Shown here piece by piece: positions 35,214 to 45,663 of a DNA stretch of 64,000 nt. The notes below the pieces were generated by a model. That model was given only the letters and a program-made list of their open reading frames with translations, was not told where the DNA came from and made no database searches. Positions within the stretch are counted from its first letter, which is position 1, and every line of letters begins with the position of its first letter. Location: NCBI RefSeq assembly GCF_013114595.1, contig NZ_VTXE01000011.1, positions 1 through 64,000 of the forward strand. Reading direction: 5' to 3'. Made by a program: the position numbers and the translations under genes. Source of the DNA: Vibrio sp. 99-8-1. Its GTDB lineage: Bacteria > Pseudomonadota > Gammaproteobacteria > Enterobacterales > Vibrionaceae.

Positions 35214-36731
35214 ATGGAAACCGAAATAGAACTGAAGTTCTTTGTTGCCCCAGATTTTTCAGAGATATTAACGCAGAAGATCGCACAAACAAAAGTACTT
35301 CAGAACAGTTGTAGAGAGCTAGGCAATACCTACTTTGACACTCAAGACAACTGGTTGCGTAAACATGATATAGGTTTACGTATTCGACGCTTTGACGAGG
35401 TTTTTGTTCAGACAGTGAAAACCTCCGGCCGAGTCGTTGCGGGATTACATCAACGCCCTGAATACAACGCTGAACACAATTGCAATGAGCCTGAATTGTC
35501 TCTTCATCCAGAAGATATCTGGCCGAAAGGTAAAGATGTTTTACAGTTGCAAAGTGAGCTAAGTCCCATATTTTCAACAAACTTCACTAGAGAGCAATGG
35601 CTAGTGGGAATGGCTGATGGTAGCCAAGTGGAAGTGGCATTTGATCAAGGTGTTGTTGTTGCCGGTGATAAAGAAGAACCTATTTGTGAAGTTGAATTGG
35701 AACTCAAGTCTGGTCAGGCGGATGCGTTATTTACTTTAGCAAGAACATTGAGCGAAGACGGAGGAATGCGGTTAGGCAATTTGAGTAAAGCCGCACGAGG
35801 TTACCGTTTAGCGCAAGGCAGCAGCAGTGATGAAGTGAAACCATTGGCATTAGTTGCTGCCAACAAAGCCGATTCGGTAGAAGTCTGTTTTGTTAAGTCA
35901 CTAGAACATGCGTTGGCCCACTGGCATCGTCATGAACAAATTTATTTTGAACAAACGTCGCTACCTGCGCTTCACCAAATCAGTTACTCCATTTCATTTA
36001 TTCGTCAAATACTCACGGTATTTGGCGGTATTGTACCAAGACGAGCGAGCGCGATATTACGTCAAGAGCTTAAATGGCTTGATGAAGAGTTGGCTTGGCT
36101 TAAAACTGCTGACTATATTGATGACCTTTGTGAAGATAAGGGACATGCACTGCGTAAACTTGATGCGCGTAAACAGCTACTGAAACGCTTGCAACAACAA
36201 AAAGAGCAGTTGCCTAATGAAGAGGATGTCGTAACGTTGCTTACCTCCGCTCGTTATACAGGGTTGCTGTTGGATCTTAGCCGTTGGTTATTGGCAAGAG
36301 GATGGCAGCCATTTTTGGATGACAGCGCTAGAGAGAAAATGGCAAGAGGTATTAGTCGTTTCTCACAAAAGCAGTTAGACAGAACTTGGGCTGAGTTGAT
36401 GGAAGCTTTCCCTCCGGAAAGAGAGCTGTCTCGTCAGGAGTTTATCGACCAACGTTATCGATTAATGCGTAACTTGTATACTGGTATCTGCTTTGCTGCG
36501 ATTTATGATATTGAGCAGCGCAACTCATTTCGTCTTCCTTGGGCAGATTTGTCCAGTGGTATTGATGATCTTCTCACTTTAGAACCATTACAGTCTTTGG
36601 TAGAAGAGTTAGAAGAGGAAGACAAAGGTCAGTTGCAACGTTGGATCGCTCGTCAAGAATCGTCCATTCTTCACGCTATGGAGCAAACAAGAATGATGGG
36701 TGTGGAAGCGGAACCTTATTGGCGTAGTTAG
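35214..36731 (+). CDS. ygiF: CYTH and CHAD domain protein, inorganic triphosphatase
   Basis: Residues 1-200 are a CYTH domain starting METEIELKF, the ExExK motif that binds triphosphate and metal. E. coli YgiF cleaves inorganic triphosphate. Residues about 230-490 are a CHAD domain with its conserved histidines and basic residues (HALAHWHRHEQIYFE and the R-rich segment RREIS-like region), which binds polyphosphate in other systems. 505 residues is a little longer than E. coli YgiF (433). It keeps the E. coli position between ygiM and glnE. ATG with AAGGT upstream. Confidence 0.93.
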   Translation: METEIELKFFVAPDFSEILTQKIAQTKVLQNSCRELGNTYFDTQDNWLRKHDIGLRIRRFDEVFVQTVKTSGRVVAGLHQRPEYNAEHNCNEPELSLHPEDIWPKGKDVLQLQSELSPIFSTNFTREQWLVGMADGSQVEVAFDQGVVVAGDKEEPICEVELELKSGQADALFTLARTLSEDGGMRLGNLSKAARGYRLAQGSSSDEVKPLALVAANKADSVEVCFVKSLEHALAHWHRHEQIYFEQTSLPALHQISYSISFIRQILTVFGGIVPRRASAILRQELKWLDEELAWLKTADYIDDLCEDKGHALRKLDARKQLLKRLQQQKEQLPNEEDVVTLLTSARYTGLLLDLSRWLLARGWQPFLDDSAREKMARGISRFSQKQLDRTWAELMEAFPPERELSRQEFIDQRYRLMRNLYTGICFAAIYDIEQRNSFRLPWADLSSGIDDLLTLEPLQSLVEELEEEDKGQLQRWIARQESSILHAMEQTRMMGVEAEPYWRS

Positions 36732-36823
36732 ACGTTAACAAAGCCATACTAATAAGAGGTAGCAACCTGCCTGAGCTGAGGTCAATGAGCTTTAGGGTTT
36801 ATAAATGAATAGCCAATACTGAC

Positions 36824-37594
36824 CTATTGGCTATTTTTAATTTGAGAAACAGATTGTTCTAATTTATCGAGCTTTTTCTCTAGCTGTTGTTGCTGATGCA
36901 AGATCTGCTCTAACAACTGATGGTTATCTTCACTTTTAGGACGATGATGTTGATGTGCCGGAGTGGTAATAATAGACGTCATCAAACCTGATATCATGCC
37001 AAAAATACCCACCCCACAAATGATAACGACTGTCGCTATAACCTTACCGACGGTTGTGACGGGATAGTAGTCACCGTAACCTACGGTACTTACGGTCACA
37101 AAAGCCCACCATAGTGCATCTCCAGTGGATGTTATATTGGCAGAGGGATCCGTTGCTTCAACGGCAATAATCAGCGTTGACGCGACGGTGAGTAACATGA
37201 CTAACAAAAACAAGATGGAGGCTATGGTGGCCTCTTTTCGGTTTCTTTGTAGCAGTCGCCAAACTTCTTTACCCGAACGGATAATTCTTAATACTCTAAA
37301 TATTTGCATCAGCCGCCCATATCTAAGTGGTTCGATCAATGGGATGCTCGCGACAAAATCTATCCAATGTGATTGCAAGTATTTGCGACGGTTGTTAGAA
37401 CGTATTAGGTCAATAGTGAGCTGAAAAAGAAATAAACAGCAGATGAGCGTATCTAAACCGAGAAGAATACGGTATGTGTTTGGCTCCAGTGTCATAAATA
37501 ACAACCCAGAGATCACAAATAGCGATAAAAAAGAGAGTAACAGTGACATAAGACTCATGGGTTTTAAGTCATTTTTGTTATGATTGTTTTTCAT
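36824..37594 (-). CDS. Voltage-gated-type potassium channel
   Basis: A 256-residue membrane protein with a six-helix ion-channel plan: a voltage-sensor-like region with Arg-rich helix 4 (RYGRLMQIFRVLRIIRSGKE), then the pore loop with the K+ selectivity filter TVGYGDYYP, then a last helix. A soluble tail ends in a Q-rich coiled coil (LLEQILHQQQQLEKKLDKLE). The frame extends 12 codons upstream to a GTG, but the ATG at 37594 begins a clean N-terminus and seems better. It is divergent from the MCP gene with only about 118 bases between. Ion specificity is inferred from GYGD. Confidence 0.88.
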   Translation of the reverse strand: MKNNHNKNDLKPMSLMSLLLSFLSLFVISGLLFMTLEPNTYRILLGLDTLICCLFLFQLTIDLIRSNNRRKYLQSHWIDFVASIPLIEPLRYGRLMQIFRVLRIIRSGKEVWRLLQRNRKEATIASILFLLVMLLTVASTLIIAVEATDPSANITSTGDALWWAFVTVSTVGYGDYYPVTTVGKVIATVVIICGVGIFGMISGLMTSIITTPAHQHHRPKSEDNHQLLEQILHQQQQLEKKLDKLEQSVSQIKNSQ

Positions 37595-37712
37595 TCGCAG
37601 CTCGAAATAAATGGAATAAAGTATCGACACAAGTGAATAAACAGTGACCTTATTTTAATAATCACTATTTGACGTTCGCGCCAGTACTTAAAGAATACGT
37701 GGAGAATTTGTA

Positions 37713-39311
37713 ATGGCAAGCATAAAGATTAAACCGTGGGAAAGACTAATTACCGACATTCGTTTGGTGCCAAAATTAGTTATTTTAATGGTATTGAGTA
37801 CCGTCCTAATTATTGCTAAGCAGTTATGGGATGCCAACACCTTTTATCAGTCGGTACTGTCAGTACAAAAAGACCAAACGGCGAGCTTTGCTATGGCTGA
37901 GGCTCGCATATTAGATAAAGTGCTAGCGATAGATAATAGTGAAATAGATGTAGATAAAGCGTTCGCGATATTAGATGCGAAACATCAACAAGGTCAGTTT
38001 ACCTTTTTGATTGATCTTGATAGTGGAAAAGTGTCTGGGCATCCAAAGATTAAAACAGTCAGCGGGTTTAGTGGCAATACAGATGACGGGCGAGCTTTAT
38101 CTCAGCTGTTATCTGGTAACAGCAAAAGCGTCGCTTTTGAGCTGAACGATGGTGAATCATTATTCCATGCTGAAAAGCTAGCAGATGCAAATTGGTTAGT
38201 GGTGGTATCGCAAAGCTCACAAATTGCACAGTCATACTATGATGCTTATGTTACCGAAATTATATGGCAGACGTTAGCGATGATCGTGATCTTTGTTGGT
38301 GTCTTATTAGGGGCGGCACATGTCATGTTACGTCAGACTAACTATATAATTGAAAGCATAAAAATGATGGCCAGTAAGAATCTATCTGTGCCCGTTGAGC
38401 TAGATTGTAAAGACGAATATGGTGATCTTGCCCGTGAGTTAGAGAAGACTCGCGTACAACTTCAAGACGTGATTAAGGCTCAGGTGAACTCTTCGCAAGA
38501 GTTGTCAGAAATGACGGAAATCATGACACTCAGCATGTCTGAAACAAAAGAGTCCTCTCAAGAAGAGTTTAATGAAATTGATTCATTGGCGACGGCGATG
38601 GGAGAGATGACCAGCACAGTTCTAACGGTTGCTGAGCACGCTAAAAATGCGTCGTCAGTGACAGAGAATGCCTCACAACAAGCGAAAACAGGCCAGAATT
38701 TTGTGCAAGACAGTGTGCAAAAAATGCGTGAGCTTTCCACCGATATTAGCCAGTCTGCTAATGCAGTAAACCAAGTTGAAGAACGAGTTGAGGCTATTGG
38801 TAGCGTTGTGGGTACTATTCAGGGCATTTCTGAACAGACCAACTTGTTGGCTCTGAATGCGGCCATTGAAGCGGCGAGAGCCGGTGAAGCGGGTCGTGGC
38901 TTTGCTGTGGTGGCTGACGAAGTGCGTAATCTAGCGCAGAGCACACAAACCGCTACGGTTGAAATTCAAGAGATGATCTCTCAACTGCAAAGCAGTGCTA
39001 ACTCGGCAGTAGAGTTAATGGAAAAAAGTGTTGTGGAAGCGGCGGATGGTGCCGAGCTCGTTACCAATGCGGGTGAAGAGTTGAATGGCATTGTTGAGCA
39101 AGTGAACAATATTAATGATATGAACTTCCAAATCGCCACAGCCGCCGATCAACAAAGTAGTGTGGCTGAAGAGATGAACCAAAACTTGAATAATGTTAGA
39201 GAGTTGGTTGAAGCTTCGGTTGTGGTGGTGACTGAGTTGTTAGAGACTTCAGAGATCATGCAAAGTAATGCGGAAGAACTGGACGGGAAAATTCAGTCAT
39301 TTAAGGTGTAA
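37713..39311 (+). CDS. Methyl-accepting chemotaxis protein
   Basis: A 532-residue transmembrane receptor. Helix 1 lies at about 22-40, a small periplasmic sensor of about 140 residues follows, and helix 2 is at about 190-212. A HAMP-like linker comes next, then the long cytoplasmic coiled coil with the conserved hairpin tip [20 protein letters not shown] and [14 protein letters not shown]. Glu/Gln pairs suitable for methylation flank the tip. The sensor is of the short single-Cache type and gives no clue to the ligand. A strong terminator follows. No che genes are nearby. Confidence 0.95.
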   Translation: MASIKIKPWERLITDIRLVPKLVILMVLSTVLIIAKQLWDANTFYQSVLSVQKDQTASFAMAEARILDKVLAIDNSEIDVDKAFAILDAKHQQGQFTFLIDLDSGKVSGHPKIKTVSGFSGNTDDGRALSQLLSGNSKSVAFELNDGESLFHAEKLADANWLVVVSQSSQIAQSYYDAYVTEIIWQTLAMIVIFVGVLLGAAHVMLRQTNYIIESIKMMASKNLSVPVELDCKDEYGDLARELEKTRVQLQDVIKAQVNSSQELSEMTEIMTLSMSETKESSQEEFNEIDSLATAMGEMTSTVLTVAEHAKNASSVTENASQQAKTGQNFVQDSVQKMRELSTDISQSANAVNQVEERVEAIGSVVGTIQGISEQTNLLALNAAIEAARAGEAGRGFAVVADEVRNLAQSTQTATVEIQEMISQLQSSANSAVELMEKSVVEAADGAELVTNAGEELNGIVEQVNNINDMNFQIATAADQQSSVAEEMNQNLNNVRELVEASVVVVTELLETSEIMQSNAEELDGKIQSFKV

Positions 39312-39344
39312 TTAATACACAAACTATTTTGATATCAAAATACG

Positions 39345-39374
39345 ACGCCCGCTTAGTTTAAGCGGGCGTTTTTT
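39345..39374 (+). terminator. Terminator after the MCP gene
   Basis: ACGCCCGCTT (39345-39354) pairs with its exact complement (39360-39369) around five bases and runs into TTTTTT. Confidence 0.9.
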
Positions 39375-39471
39375 ATTGTTAGAGTGGTGAGATTAACTAA
39401 ATAACCTCAGCTCGGGATAATTTAAGCCGCTCAGTACTGCTCTTATAGTGTCTGACTTCGTTAAAATCAAC

Positions 39472-39490
39472 GTGATAGAATAACTATCAC
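39472..39490. repeat. Short hairpin in the glnE upstream region
   Basis: GTGATAG (39472-39478) and CTATCAC (39484-39490) flank AATAA. The surrounding stretch 39375-39630 has no gene. The 100 bases around the hairpin have a look that I vaguely recall from other vibrio intergenic regions, so it may be a dispersed repeat or an RNA element; I cannot confirm either. Confidence 0.4.
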
Positions 39491-39630
39491 TTATAATTTT
39501 GCCTTGTCATCCATCTAAAGTAGCAGCACTGCGCCTAGTTAAAGCTTAACTTATTATTAAATATGGAGTTTTGACTTTCTTATCCCCAGTTGAGGCTAAA
39601 TACAGAACTGATGCAGAGCAAGGATGTGTA

Positions 39631-42477
39631 ATGCAGCGACCAGATAGCCTTTCCCAACAATATCAAAAATCGTTTGACCAGTTGCCAGAACAGAGCCAGT
39701 TAGTGATAAATGAGTGGCCCTCGTTAAGAGTTGAAGAGTCAAAGCGGGTATTACCCCTGAGCCGTTTTGTGTGTGAATCACTGAGCCAAGATGAAGAACT
39801 CTGTTCACTTCTTCCTTCTATGCTGGCAGACAGTGACCGTTCACCACAATACCGACAAGCATTGAGTACGCAGTTGCAAGAGTGTCGCGATGAAGCCGCA
39901 GGGCTTAAAGTGCTTCGCCAGTTTCGACGACGAGAAATGGTCAACATAGCGTGGCGAGATTTTTCGGCTAGTTGGAGTTTGCAGCAGAGCCTTAGTCACC
40001 TCTCTATGCTGGCTGAAGCGATGATCTTTGAGACTTATCAGTGGCAATATCAGATCTGCTGTGGCGAGTGGGGAACACCTTGCAACGAGAATGGTGACGC
40101 TCAACCTATGCTGATCATCGGTATGGGAAAACTGGGTGGGGGAGAACTTAACTTTTCTTCGGATATCGATCTTATATTTACTTACCCGGAAAATGGTGAG
40201 ACTCAAGGGGCAAGACGAAGCATTGCTAACGCGCAATTTTTTACCCGCTTAGGCCAGAGAATTATTAAAGCGTTGGATCAACAGACGTTTGATGGTTTCT
40301 GTTATCGGGTAGATATGCGGTTACGACCTTTTGGGGAAAGTGGCCCCTTGGTAATGAGTTTTGCTGCTTTAGAAGACTATTATCAAGAACAAGGCAGAGA
40401 CTGGGAACGCTACGCGATGATTAAGGCTCGGGTAATGGGGCGCGAGATGTACCCAGAATACCAAGAGTTGCGACAGATGTTACGGCCATTTGTTTTTCGT
40501 CGTTATATTGATTTTAGTGCGATTCAGTCATTGCGAAGAATGAAGTCGATGATCTCTAGTGAAGTTCGTCGCCGGCAGCTTAGTAACAACATTAAGCTGG
40601 GAGCTGGGGGCATTAGAGAAATAGAGTTTATCGCACAAGTATTCCAACTTATCCGAGGCGGCAGAGAACCGTCTTTACGTGGACGCGGTTTATTGCAGAC
40701 GTTACAGGCTATTGATGAGCTAAATTTGTTGGATAGTGAGGATGTGACACAACTTCACACGGCATACTGTTTTTTGCGTAAGTTAGAGAACCTTATGCAG
40801 GCTATGGCGGATAAACAGACTCAAACGCTTCCTGATGGAGAAGAAGAACAAGCCATGCTTGCCTGTGCGATGGGAGAGGACAATTGGCAGGTCATGCGAG
40901 AGAAAACAGCCAAGCACATGGAAAATGTTCATACTGTTTTTGAGAATCTAATAGGGGATGTTGAAGAAGAGAGTACGCCTGTTGATAAACACTTCTCTGA
41001 ACTGTGGGATATGGCCCATTCAGAGGACGTTATTCAAGATGTATTGCGCGAAGATATTAACAGCCAAGATGCAGAGAAAGACGCCAACACCATTATTCAA
41101 TTTAAAGCCGATTTGGCGAAAAAAACCTTAGGCCCAAGAGGACGAGACGTACTTAATAAGCTGATGCCAAAAGTGTTTCAGGCGATTTTTGCGCACAAGG
41201 ATGCTCAATATGGCTTGCCTAGGGTGTTGCAGTTGCTGCACAAGATTTCAACACGAACAACCTATCTCGAGTTGCTGGATGAACATACGGCGGCGTTAAC
41301 TCAGTTAGTGCGTTTATGCACTGCTAGCCCAATGATTTCTGAGCAATTGAGCCGCCATCCAATACTGCTTGATGAGCTGCTTGATCCGCAGCAACTCTAT
41401 AACCCTATTGCCCTTGATTCTTATAAAGTGGAGTTACGAGATTTCCTTGCTCGTATCCCTGAAGATGATATGGAGCAGCAGATCGAGGGATTAAGGCAGT
41501 TTAAGCAGATATGTATTTTACGTATTGCCGCGGCTGATATTGCCGGGGCTCTGCCAGTGATGAAGGTGAGTGACCATTTAACCTATTTAGCGGAAGCCAT
41601 TGTAGAAGCGGTCATCAACCAAGCGTGGCTACAACTGAGTGAGAAATATGGTGAGCCGGATTACTTAAAGGATAGTCACAGCAAAGGGCTAGCGGTTATT
41701 GGCTACGGAAAAGTTGGCGGCTGGGAACTTGGCTACAATTCCGATCTAGACATTGTGTTTATGCATGACTGTCCTGTTTCGAGCTATACCACAGGGAAGA
41801 AACAGATTGATAGTCGACAGTTTTATCTTCGCTTAGCGCAACGAATTATTCATATATTCTCTATTCGAACGGCATCGGGCATCCTTTATGAAGTGGATAC
41901 AAGACTTCGTCCATCTGGTGCGTCTGGTTTGTTAGTCAGCCCGGTGGAAGCGTTTGAAGAGTATCAGTTAAATGACGCTTGGACGTGGGAACATCAGGCA
42001 TTGGTCAGAACTCGTCTAATTTATGGTGACCACTCTTTGGTGAAAGCGTTTAGTAATATTCGTAATAAAGTATTGGCGTTACCAAGAGAAGAGAGCGAGC
42101 TTAAAAAACAAGTGGTTGATATGCGAGAAAAAATGCGTGATCACCTTGGTGGTAAAAAGGCGGGTCGTTTTATGCTCAAACAAGACACCGGAGGAATTAC
42201 AGATATTGAGTTTTTAGCTCAATATCTGGTTCTTCGTTACAGCTCGGAGAACATTTCTCTTACTCGGTGGTCTGACAATGTACGTATTTTTGAATCTCTT
42301 GCTCAGCAAGAGATCGTATCCGAGCAAGATATGCAGCGACTGAACCATGCATACACAACTTTGAGAGATGAAATTCATCATAGAAATCTACTTAATCAAG
42401 AAGCGGATGTTGATAAATCACGCTTTGTTGAAGAAAGAGAGTGTGTGACGCAACAGTGGCAACGTTGGATGAGTTAG
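39631..42477 (+). CDS. glnE: Bifunctional glutamine synthetase adenylyltransferase/adenylyl-removing enzyme
   Basis: GlnE adds and removes AMP on glutamine synthetase in response to PII, adjusting nitrogen assimilation. The 948-residue protein has two nucleotidyltransferase domains. The N-terminal, adenylyl-removing one has GMGKLGGGELNFSSDIDLIF, and the C-terminal, adenylylating one has GYGKVGGWELGYNSDLDIVF. Both have intact D-x-D pairs. Linker helices with RLRPFG-like and TRLRPSG motifs follow each. The frame opens at a TTG 20 codons upstream, but AAGGATGTGTA before the ATG at 39631 and the match to the usual length (about 946) decide for the latter. Confidence 0.97.
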   Translation: MQRPDSLSQQYQKSFDQLPEQSQLVINEWPSLRVEESKRVLPLSRFVCESLSQDEELCSLLPSMLADSDRSPQYRQALSTQLQECRDEAAGLKVLRQFRRREMVNIAWRDFSASWSLQQSLSHLSMLAEAMIFETYQWQYQICCGEWGTPCNENGDAQPMLIIGMGKLGGGELNFSSDIDLIFTYPENGETQGARRSIANAQFFTRLGQRIIKALDQQTFDGFCYRVDMRLRPFGESGPLVMSFAALEDYYQEQGRDWERYAMIKARVMGREMYPEYQELRQMLRPFVFRRYIDFSAIQSLRRMKSMISSEVRRRQLSNNIKLGAGGIREIEFIAQVFQLIRGGREPSLRGRGLLQTLQAIDELNLLDSEDVTQLHTAYCFLRKLENLMQAMADKQTQTLPDGEEEQAMLACAMGEDNWQVMREKTAKHMENVHTVFENLIGDVEEESTPVDKHFSELWDMAHSEDVIQDVLREDINSQDAEKDANTIIQFKADLAKKTLGPRGRDVLNKLMPKVFQAIFAHKDAQYGLPRVLQLLHKISTRTTYLELLDEHTAALTQLVRLCTASPMISEQLSRHPILLDELLDPQQLYNPIALDSYKVELRDFLARIPEDDMEQQIEGLRQFKQICILRIAAADIAGALPVMKVSDHLTYLAEAIVEAVINQAWLQLSEKYGEPDYLKDSHSKGLAVIGYGKVGGWELGYNSDLDIVFMHDCPVSSYTTGKKQIDSRQFYLRLAQRIIHIFSIRTASGILYEVDTRLRPSGASGLLVSPVEAFEEYQLNDAWTWEHQALVRTRLIYGDHSLVKAFSNIRNKVLALPREESELKKQVVDMREKMRDHLGGKKAGRFMLKQDTGGITDIEFLAQYLVLRYSSENISLTRWSDNVRIFESLAQQEIVSEQDMQRLNHAYTTLRDEIHHRNLLNQEADVDKSRFVEERECVTQQWQRWMS

Positions 42478-42617
42478 ATTGTCGTTGCATTATCTCAACG
42501 TTTAATGAAATCAAAAGCATAAAGCTTGCCCTGTGACAGCGCAGCGTTAAGTTCTGCGCCTTGAGGTTACTTGGGTATATAAGTTAACATTGGCACAAAT
42601 TATTTTTGGAGAACCTT

Positions 42618-44048
42618 ATGAAACCGATATTGCCGGATTACAGTCAATCGGGTGTGCTTATTATTGGTGATGTCATGCTAGATAGGTATTGGTACGGCCC
42701 AACGGGACGTATCTCACCTGAAGCTCCCGTCCCTGTAGTTAAAGTTGAAGATAATGAAGAGCGACCGGGTGGTGCAGCTAACGTGGCAATGAACATTGCT
42801 GCACTCAGTGGTAAGGCAACGGTAATTGGTTTGGTTGGTGAAGATGAGCCAGCACAGGTTCTCACCAACACCTTAAGTTCACTAAAAGTAAATTGTCAGT
42901 TTGTACCATTGGCTGAGTTCCCAACCATCACTAAATTACGAGTGATGAGCCGTGGACAGCAGATGATTCGATTAGATTTTGAAGATAAGTTTACAGGTGT
43001 TGATCCGGAACTTATGTTAGCGCAAATGGAGACGGCACTACCAAATGTACAATCGGTTGTGCTATCAGACTATGCCAAAGGCGCATTAGAGCACGTTCAA
43101 GCTTTAATCCAAAAGGCACGCGCAGCTGGTTTACCTGTGTTTATTGATCCGAAAGGGGCAGACTTTGAACGCTATCGTGGCGCGACATTGTTGACCCCTA
43201 ACATGGCCGAGTTCGAGTTAGTTGTCGGTAAAGTAGAAGATGAACAGCAACTGGTTGAAAAAGGACTGGACCTGATCGAACGTTACGATTTTGAAGCCTT
43301 ACTGGTGACTCGTAGCGAACATGGGATGACGCTATTGCGTAAAGGCGAAGAGCCTTTTCATCTGCCTACATTAGCCAAAGAAGTTTTTGATGTGACCGGT
43401 GCCGGTGATACGGTGATTTCCGTTCTTGCTGCTTCGGTAGCGGCAGGTAAGCCTCTTGATGAAGCGTGTGCATTAGCCAATGCAGCTGCAGGTGTTGTTG
43501 TTGGAAAACTCGGTACTTCTACGCTATCGACTATTGAGCTTGCGGAAGCCATTCACGGTAGTCAGGATACTGACTATGGTGTGATTACTGAAAGCGCTTT
43601 AATTGAAGCGGTGAAGAAAGCCCGTTCAAAAGGTGAGAAAGTGGTTATGACAAATGGCTGCTTTGACATTTTACATGCCGGACATGTCTCTTATCTTAAT
43701 CATGCGGCTGAACTTGGTGACCGTTTGATTGTTGCTGTAAATAGTGACGATTCCGTTAAGCGATTAAAAGGACCGGGTCGTCCAGTTAATCCAACAGAAA
43801 GACGAATGGCCGTTCTAGCCGGTTTGGGTGCCGTTGATTGGGTGGTGCCTTTTGAAGAAGATACGCCACAACGTCTTATTTCTGAAGTATTGCCTAGCTT
43901 GCTAGTGAAAGGTGGCGATTATAAACCTCACGAAATTGCGGGTGGTGACGAAGTTATTGCCGCTGGCGGTGAAGTTAAGGTGCTTAACTTTGAAGAGGGT
44001 GTTTCTACTACTGAAATCATTAAAGCCATCAAAGGTGGCAAAGAGTAG
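42618..44048 (+). CDS. hldE: Bifunctional heptose-7-phosphate kinase/heptose-1-phosphate adenylyltransferase
   Basis: HldE makes ADP-heptose for the LPS inner core. The 476-residue protein matches E. coli HldE (477). Residues 1-320 are a ribokinase-like sugar kinase with [13 protein letters not shown] and the anion-hole DVTGAGDTV. Residues about 340-470 are the cytidylyltransferase-fold part with [21 protein letters not shown] lies eight bases before the ATG at 42618; the TTG four codons earlier is part of that ribosome binding site. It follows glnE as in E. coli and faces tolC tail to tail. Confidence 0.97.
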   Translation: MKPILPDYSQSGVLIIGDVMLDRYWYGPTGRISPEAPVPVVKVEDNEERPGGAANVAMNIAALSGKATVIGLVGEDEPAQVLTNTLSSLKVNCQFVPLAEFPTITKLRVMSRGQQMIRLDFEDKFTGVDPELMLAQMETALPNVQSVVLSDYAKGALEHVQALIQKARAAGLPVFIDPKGADFERYRGATLLTPNMAEFELVVGKVEDEQQLVEKGLDLIERYDFEALLVTRSEHGMTLLRKGEEPFHLPTLAKEVFDVTGAGDTVISVLAASVAAGKPLDEACALANAAAGVVVGKLGTSTLSTIELAEAIHGSQDTDYGVITESALIEAVKKARSKGEKVVMTNGCFDILHAGHVSYLNHAAELGDRLIVAVNSDDSVKRLKGPGRPVNPTERRMAVLAGLGAVDWVVPFEEDTPQRLISEVLPSLLVKGGDYKPHEIAGGDEVIAAGGEVKVLNFEEGVSTTEIIKAIKGGKE

Positions 44049-44081
44049 ATGGTTACACGGCACAGATTTTAGTTAAAAAAG

Positions 44082-44112
44082 AAGGGGCCAGATAAGTTAT
44101 CTGGCCCCTTTT
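44082..44112. terminator. Bidirectional terminator between hldE and tolC
   Basis: A perfect 14-bp inverted repeat, AAGGGGCCAGATAA at 44082-44095 with 44097-44110, lies between two convergent genes, with TTTT on the + side and an A-run on the other. Confidence 0.9.
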
Positions 44113-44127
44113 CTATTTAAAGTGCTT

Positions 44128-45429
44128 TTAATTTGCTTTCATCAAGCTGGCGTTGATATCAATGATATCTTGTTCACTCAGTGAACCAACGGCATTACGA
44201 AGCTTTAATACGCTAATAATGTAGTTGTAACGAGCGTTAGCTAGATTACGGTTAGCATCATATAGACGTCTTGTTGAATCCAGTACATCAACGATAGTAC
44301 GAGTACCTACATCAAACCCTGCTTCTGTTGCTTCTAAAGCAGACCTAGCAGAAACAACCGACTGCTCATAAGCTCGAATAGTACCAATGGTAGCATTAAT
44401 ATCGTTATTGGTGCTGCGAACCGAAGTGACAACTTTACGATAGCTCGCTTCTAGGTTTTCACTTTCTACTACGTAGTTGTACTCAGCTTGTTTAACCTGA
44501 GAAGTAACGTTACCACCAGTGTAAAGTGGAATCGCTAAGTTTAGACCGATATTGAAATCGTTAGCATCAAAGTCATTTGCGCTTTCTGTTTGATCTGAGC
44601 GTCTGTATGAACCGTCCAGAGATAACTCTGGTAAATGACCTGAGCTCGCTAGAGAGATGTTGTCTCGAGCGATATCTTGAGCGATACGAGCACGCAGTAG
44701 CGTTAAGTTTTGTGTTTGAGCCATCTCTAACAGCTGTTGAGGTGATTCTTGGCTTTTTTCAGCGGAGAAACTCTTCGTGTCGAGAATGTTTAGATCAGTA
44801 TGTTCCTGCCCAGTAATTTCACGTAACGCTTCGTAGCTGTTGATTAAAGCGTTTTCGCTTACGACTTCATTGGCTAATACAGTATCGAACTGAGCTTGAG
44901 CATCGTGCACATCTGTAATGGCAGATAGGCCAACTTCAAAACGTTGTTTAGTCTGTTCAAGTTGGCGTCCAACCGCCGCTTTTTCTGCTCGAACAAATTC
45001 TAGGCTATCTTGCGCTCTTAATACTTCAAAGTACGCAGTAGAAACACGTAAAATCAAACCCTGTTGCTCTTCTGCATATTGAGCATCAGCTTTACGAGCG
45101 GTTTTTTCTGCTGTGTCTAATGTGATCCAGCTAGAGCGTTTATACAACTGTTGAGTAAACCCTACGCCAGCACCAAATAGGTTACTTTCTCGGCTATTTA
45201 CATCACTACGGTTGATGTCATAGTTTGCCGTAAGATTGATTTGTGGAAGAAGTGAACTACGGCTAGACGTTATCGCTTCAAATGCCGCATCTTTTTGAGC
45301 AGCTGTACGTAATAATGTTGGGTCATTTTCTTTTGCTAGGTTATAGATACCAGCAAGATCATCTGCCATAGAGTAGCTAGCAACACTACTGAGTGTGACG
45401 CTGATAATCAAAGGTAGCAGCTTTTTCAT
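44128..45429 (-). CDS. tolC: Outer-membrane efflux channel TolC
   Basis: TolC forms the trimeric outer-membrane duct used by drug efflux pumps and type I secretion. The 433-residue precursor has a signal peptide (cleavage near SMA-DD, residue 22) and the internal two-fold repeat of the family, each half with long helices and beta strands (YFEVLRAQDSLEFVRAEK in the first half, VDVLDSTRRLYDANRN in the second). E. coli TolC is about 493 residues and has an extended C-terminus; vibrio forms are shorter. It is divergent from nudF, as in E. coli. Confidence 0.95.
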   Translation of the reverse strand: MKKLLPLIISVTLSSVASYSMADDLAGIYNLAKENDPTLLRTAAQKDAAFEAITSSRSSLLPQINLTANYDINRSDVNSRESNLFGAGVGFTQQLYKRSSWITLDTAEKTARKADAQYAEEQQGLILRVSTAYFEVLRAQDSLEFVRAEKAAVGRQLEQTKQRFEVGLSAITDVHDAQAQFDTVLANEVVSENALINSYEALREITGQEHTDLNILDTKSFSAEKSQESPQQLLEMAQTQNLTLLRARIAQDIARDNISLASSGHLPELSLDGSYRRSDQTESANDFDANDFNIGLNLAIPLYTGGNVTSQVKQAEYNYVVESENLEASYRKVVTSVRSTNNDINATIGTIRAYEQSVVSARSALEATEAGFDVGTRTIVDVLDSTRRLYDANRNLANARYNYIISVLKLRNAVGSLSEQDIIDINASLMKAN

Positions 45430-45663
45430 CGGTTTTTTCCTGCCTTATTTATAGTCGAATCTTCAAGAGTTTAACCTAAACTGTCATGTTTTGGCGTTAA
45501 TCTTTGCGCTTTTTTACACTTTATTGTCCGGTTGTGCAATAAATATCTTGTTTACCCAAAGAAATTTTTAGTATTTATTAAAAAAGTTGAGGCTTATCAT
45601 TGGTGGGAAAGATACTCTATGATTAAATAACTCAATTATGAACTATAGGATCTAACACTCATC

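Noticed and set aside
37861..37873. GTACTGTCAGTAC-like palindrome in the MCP gene as a LexA box
   Set aside because: It lacks the CTGT-N8-ACAG spacing and lies inside a coding region.
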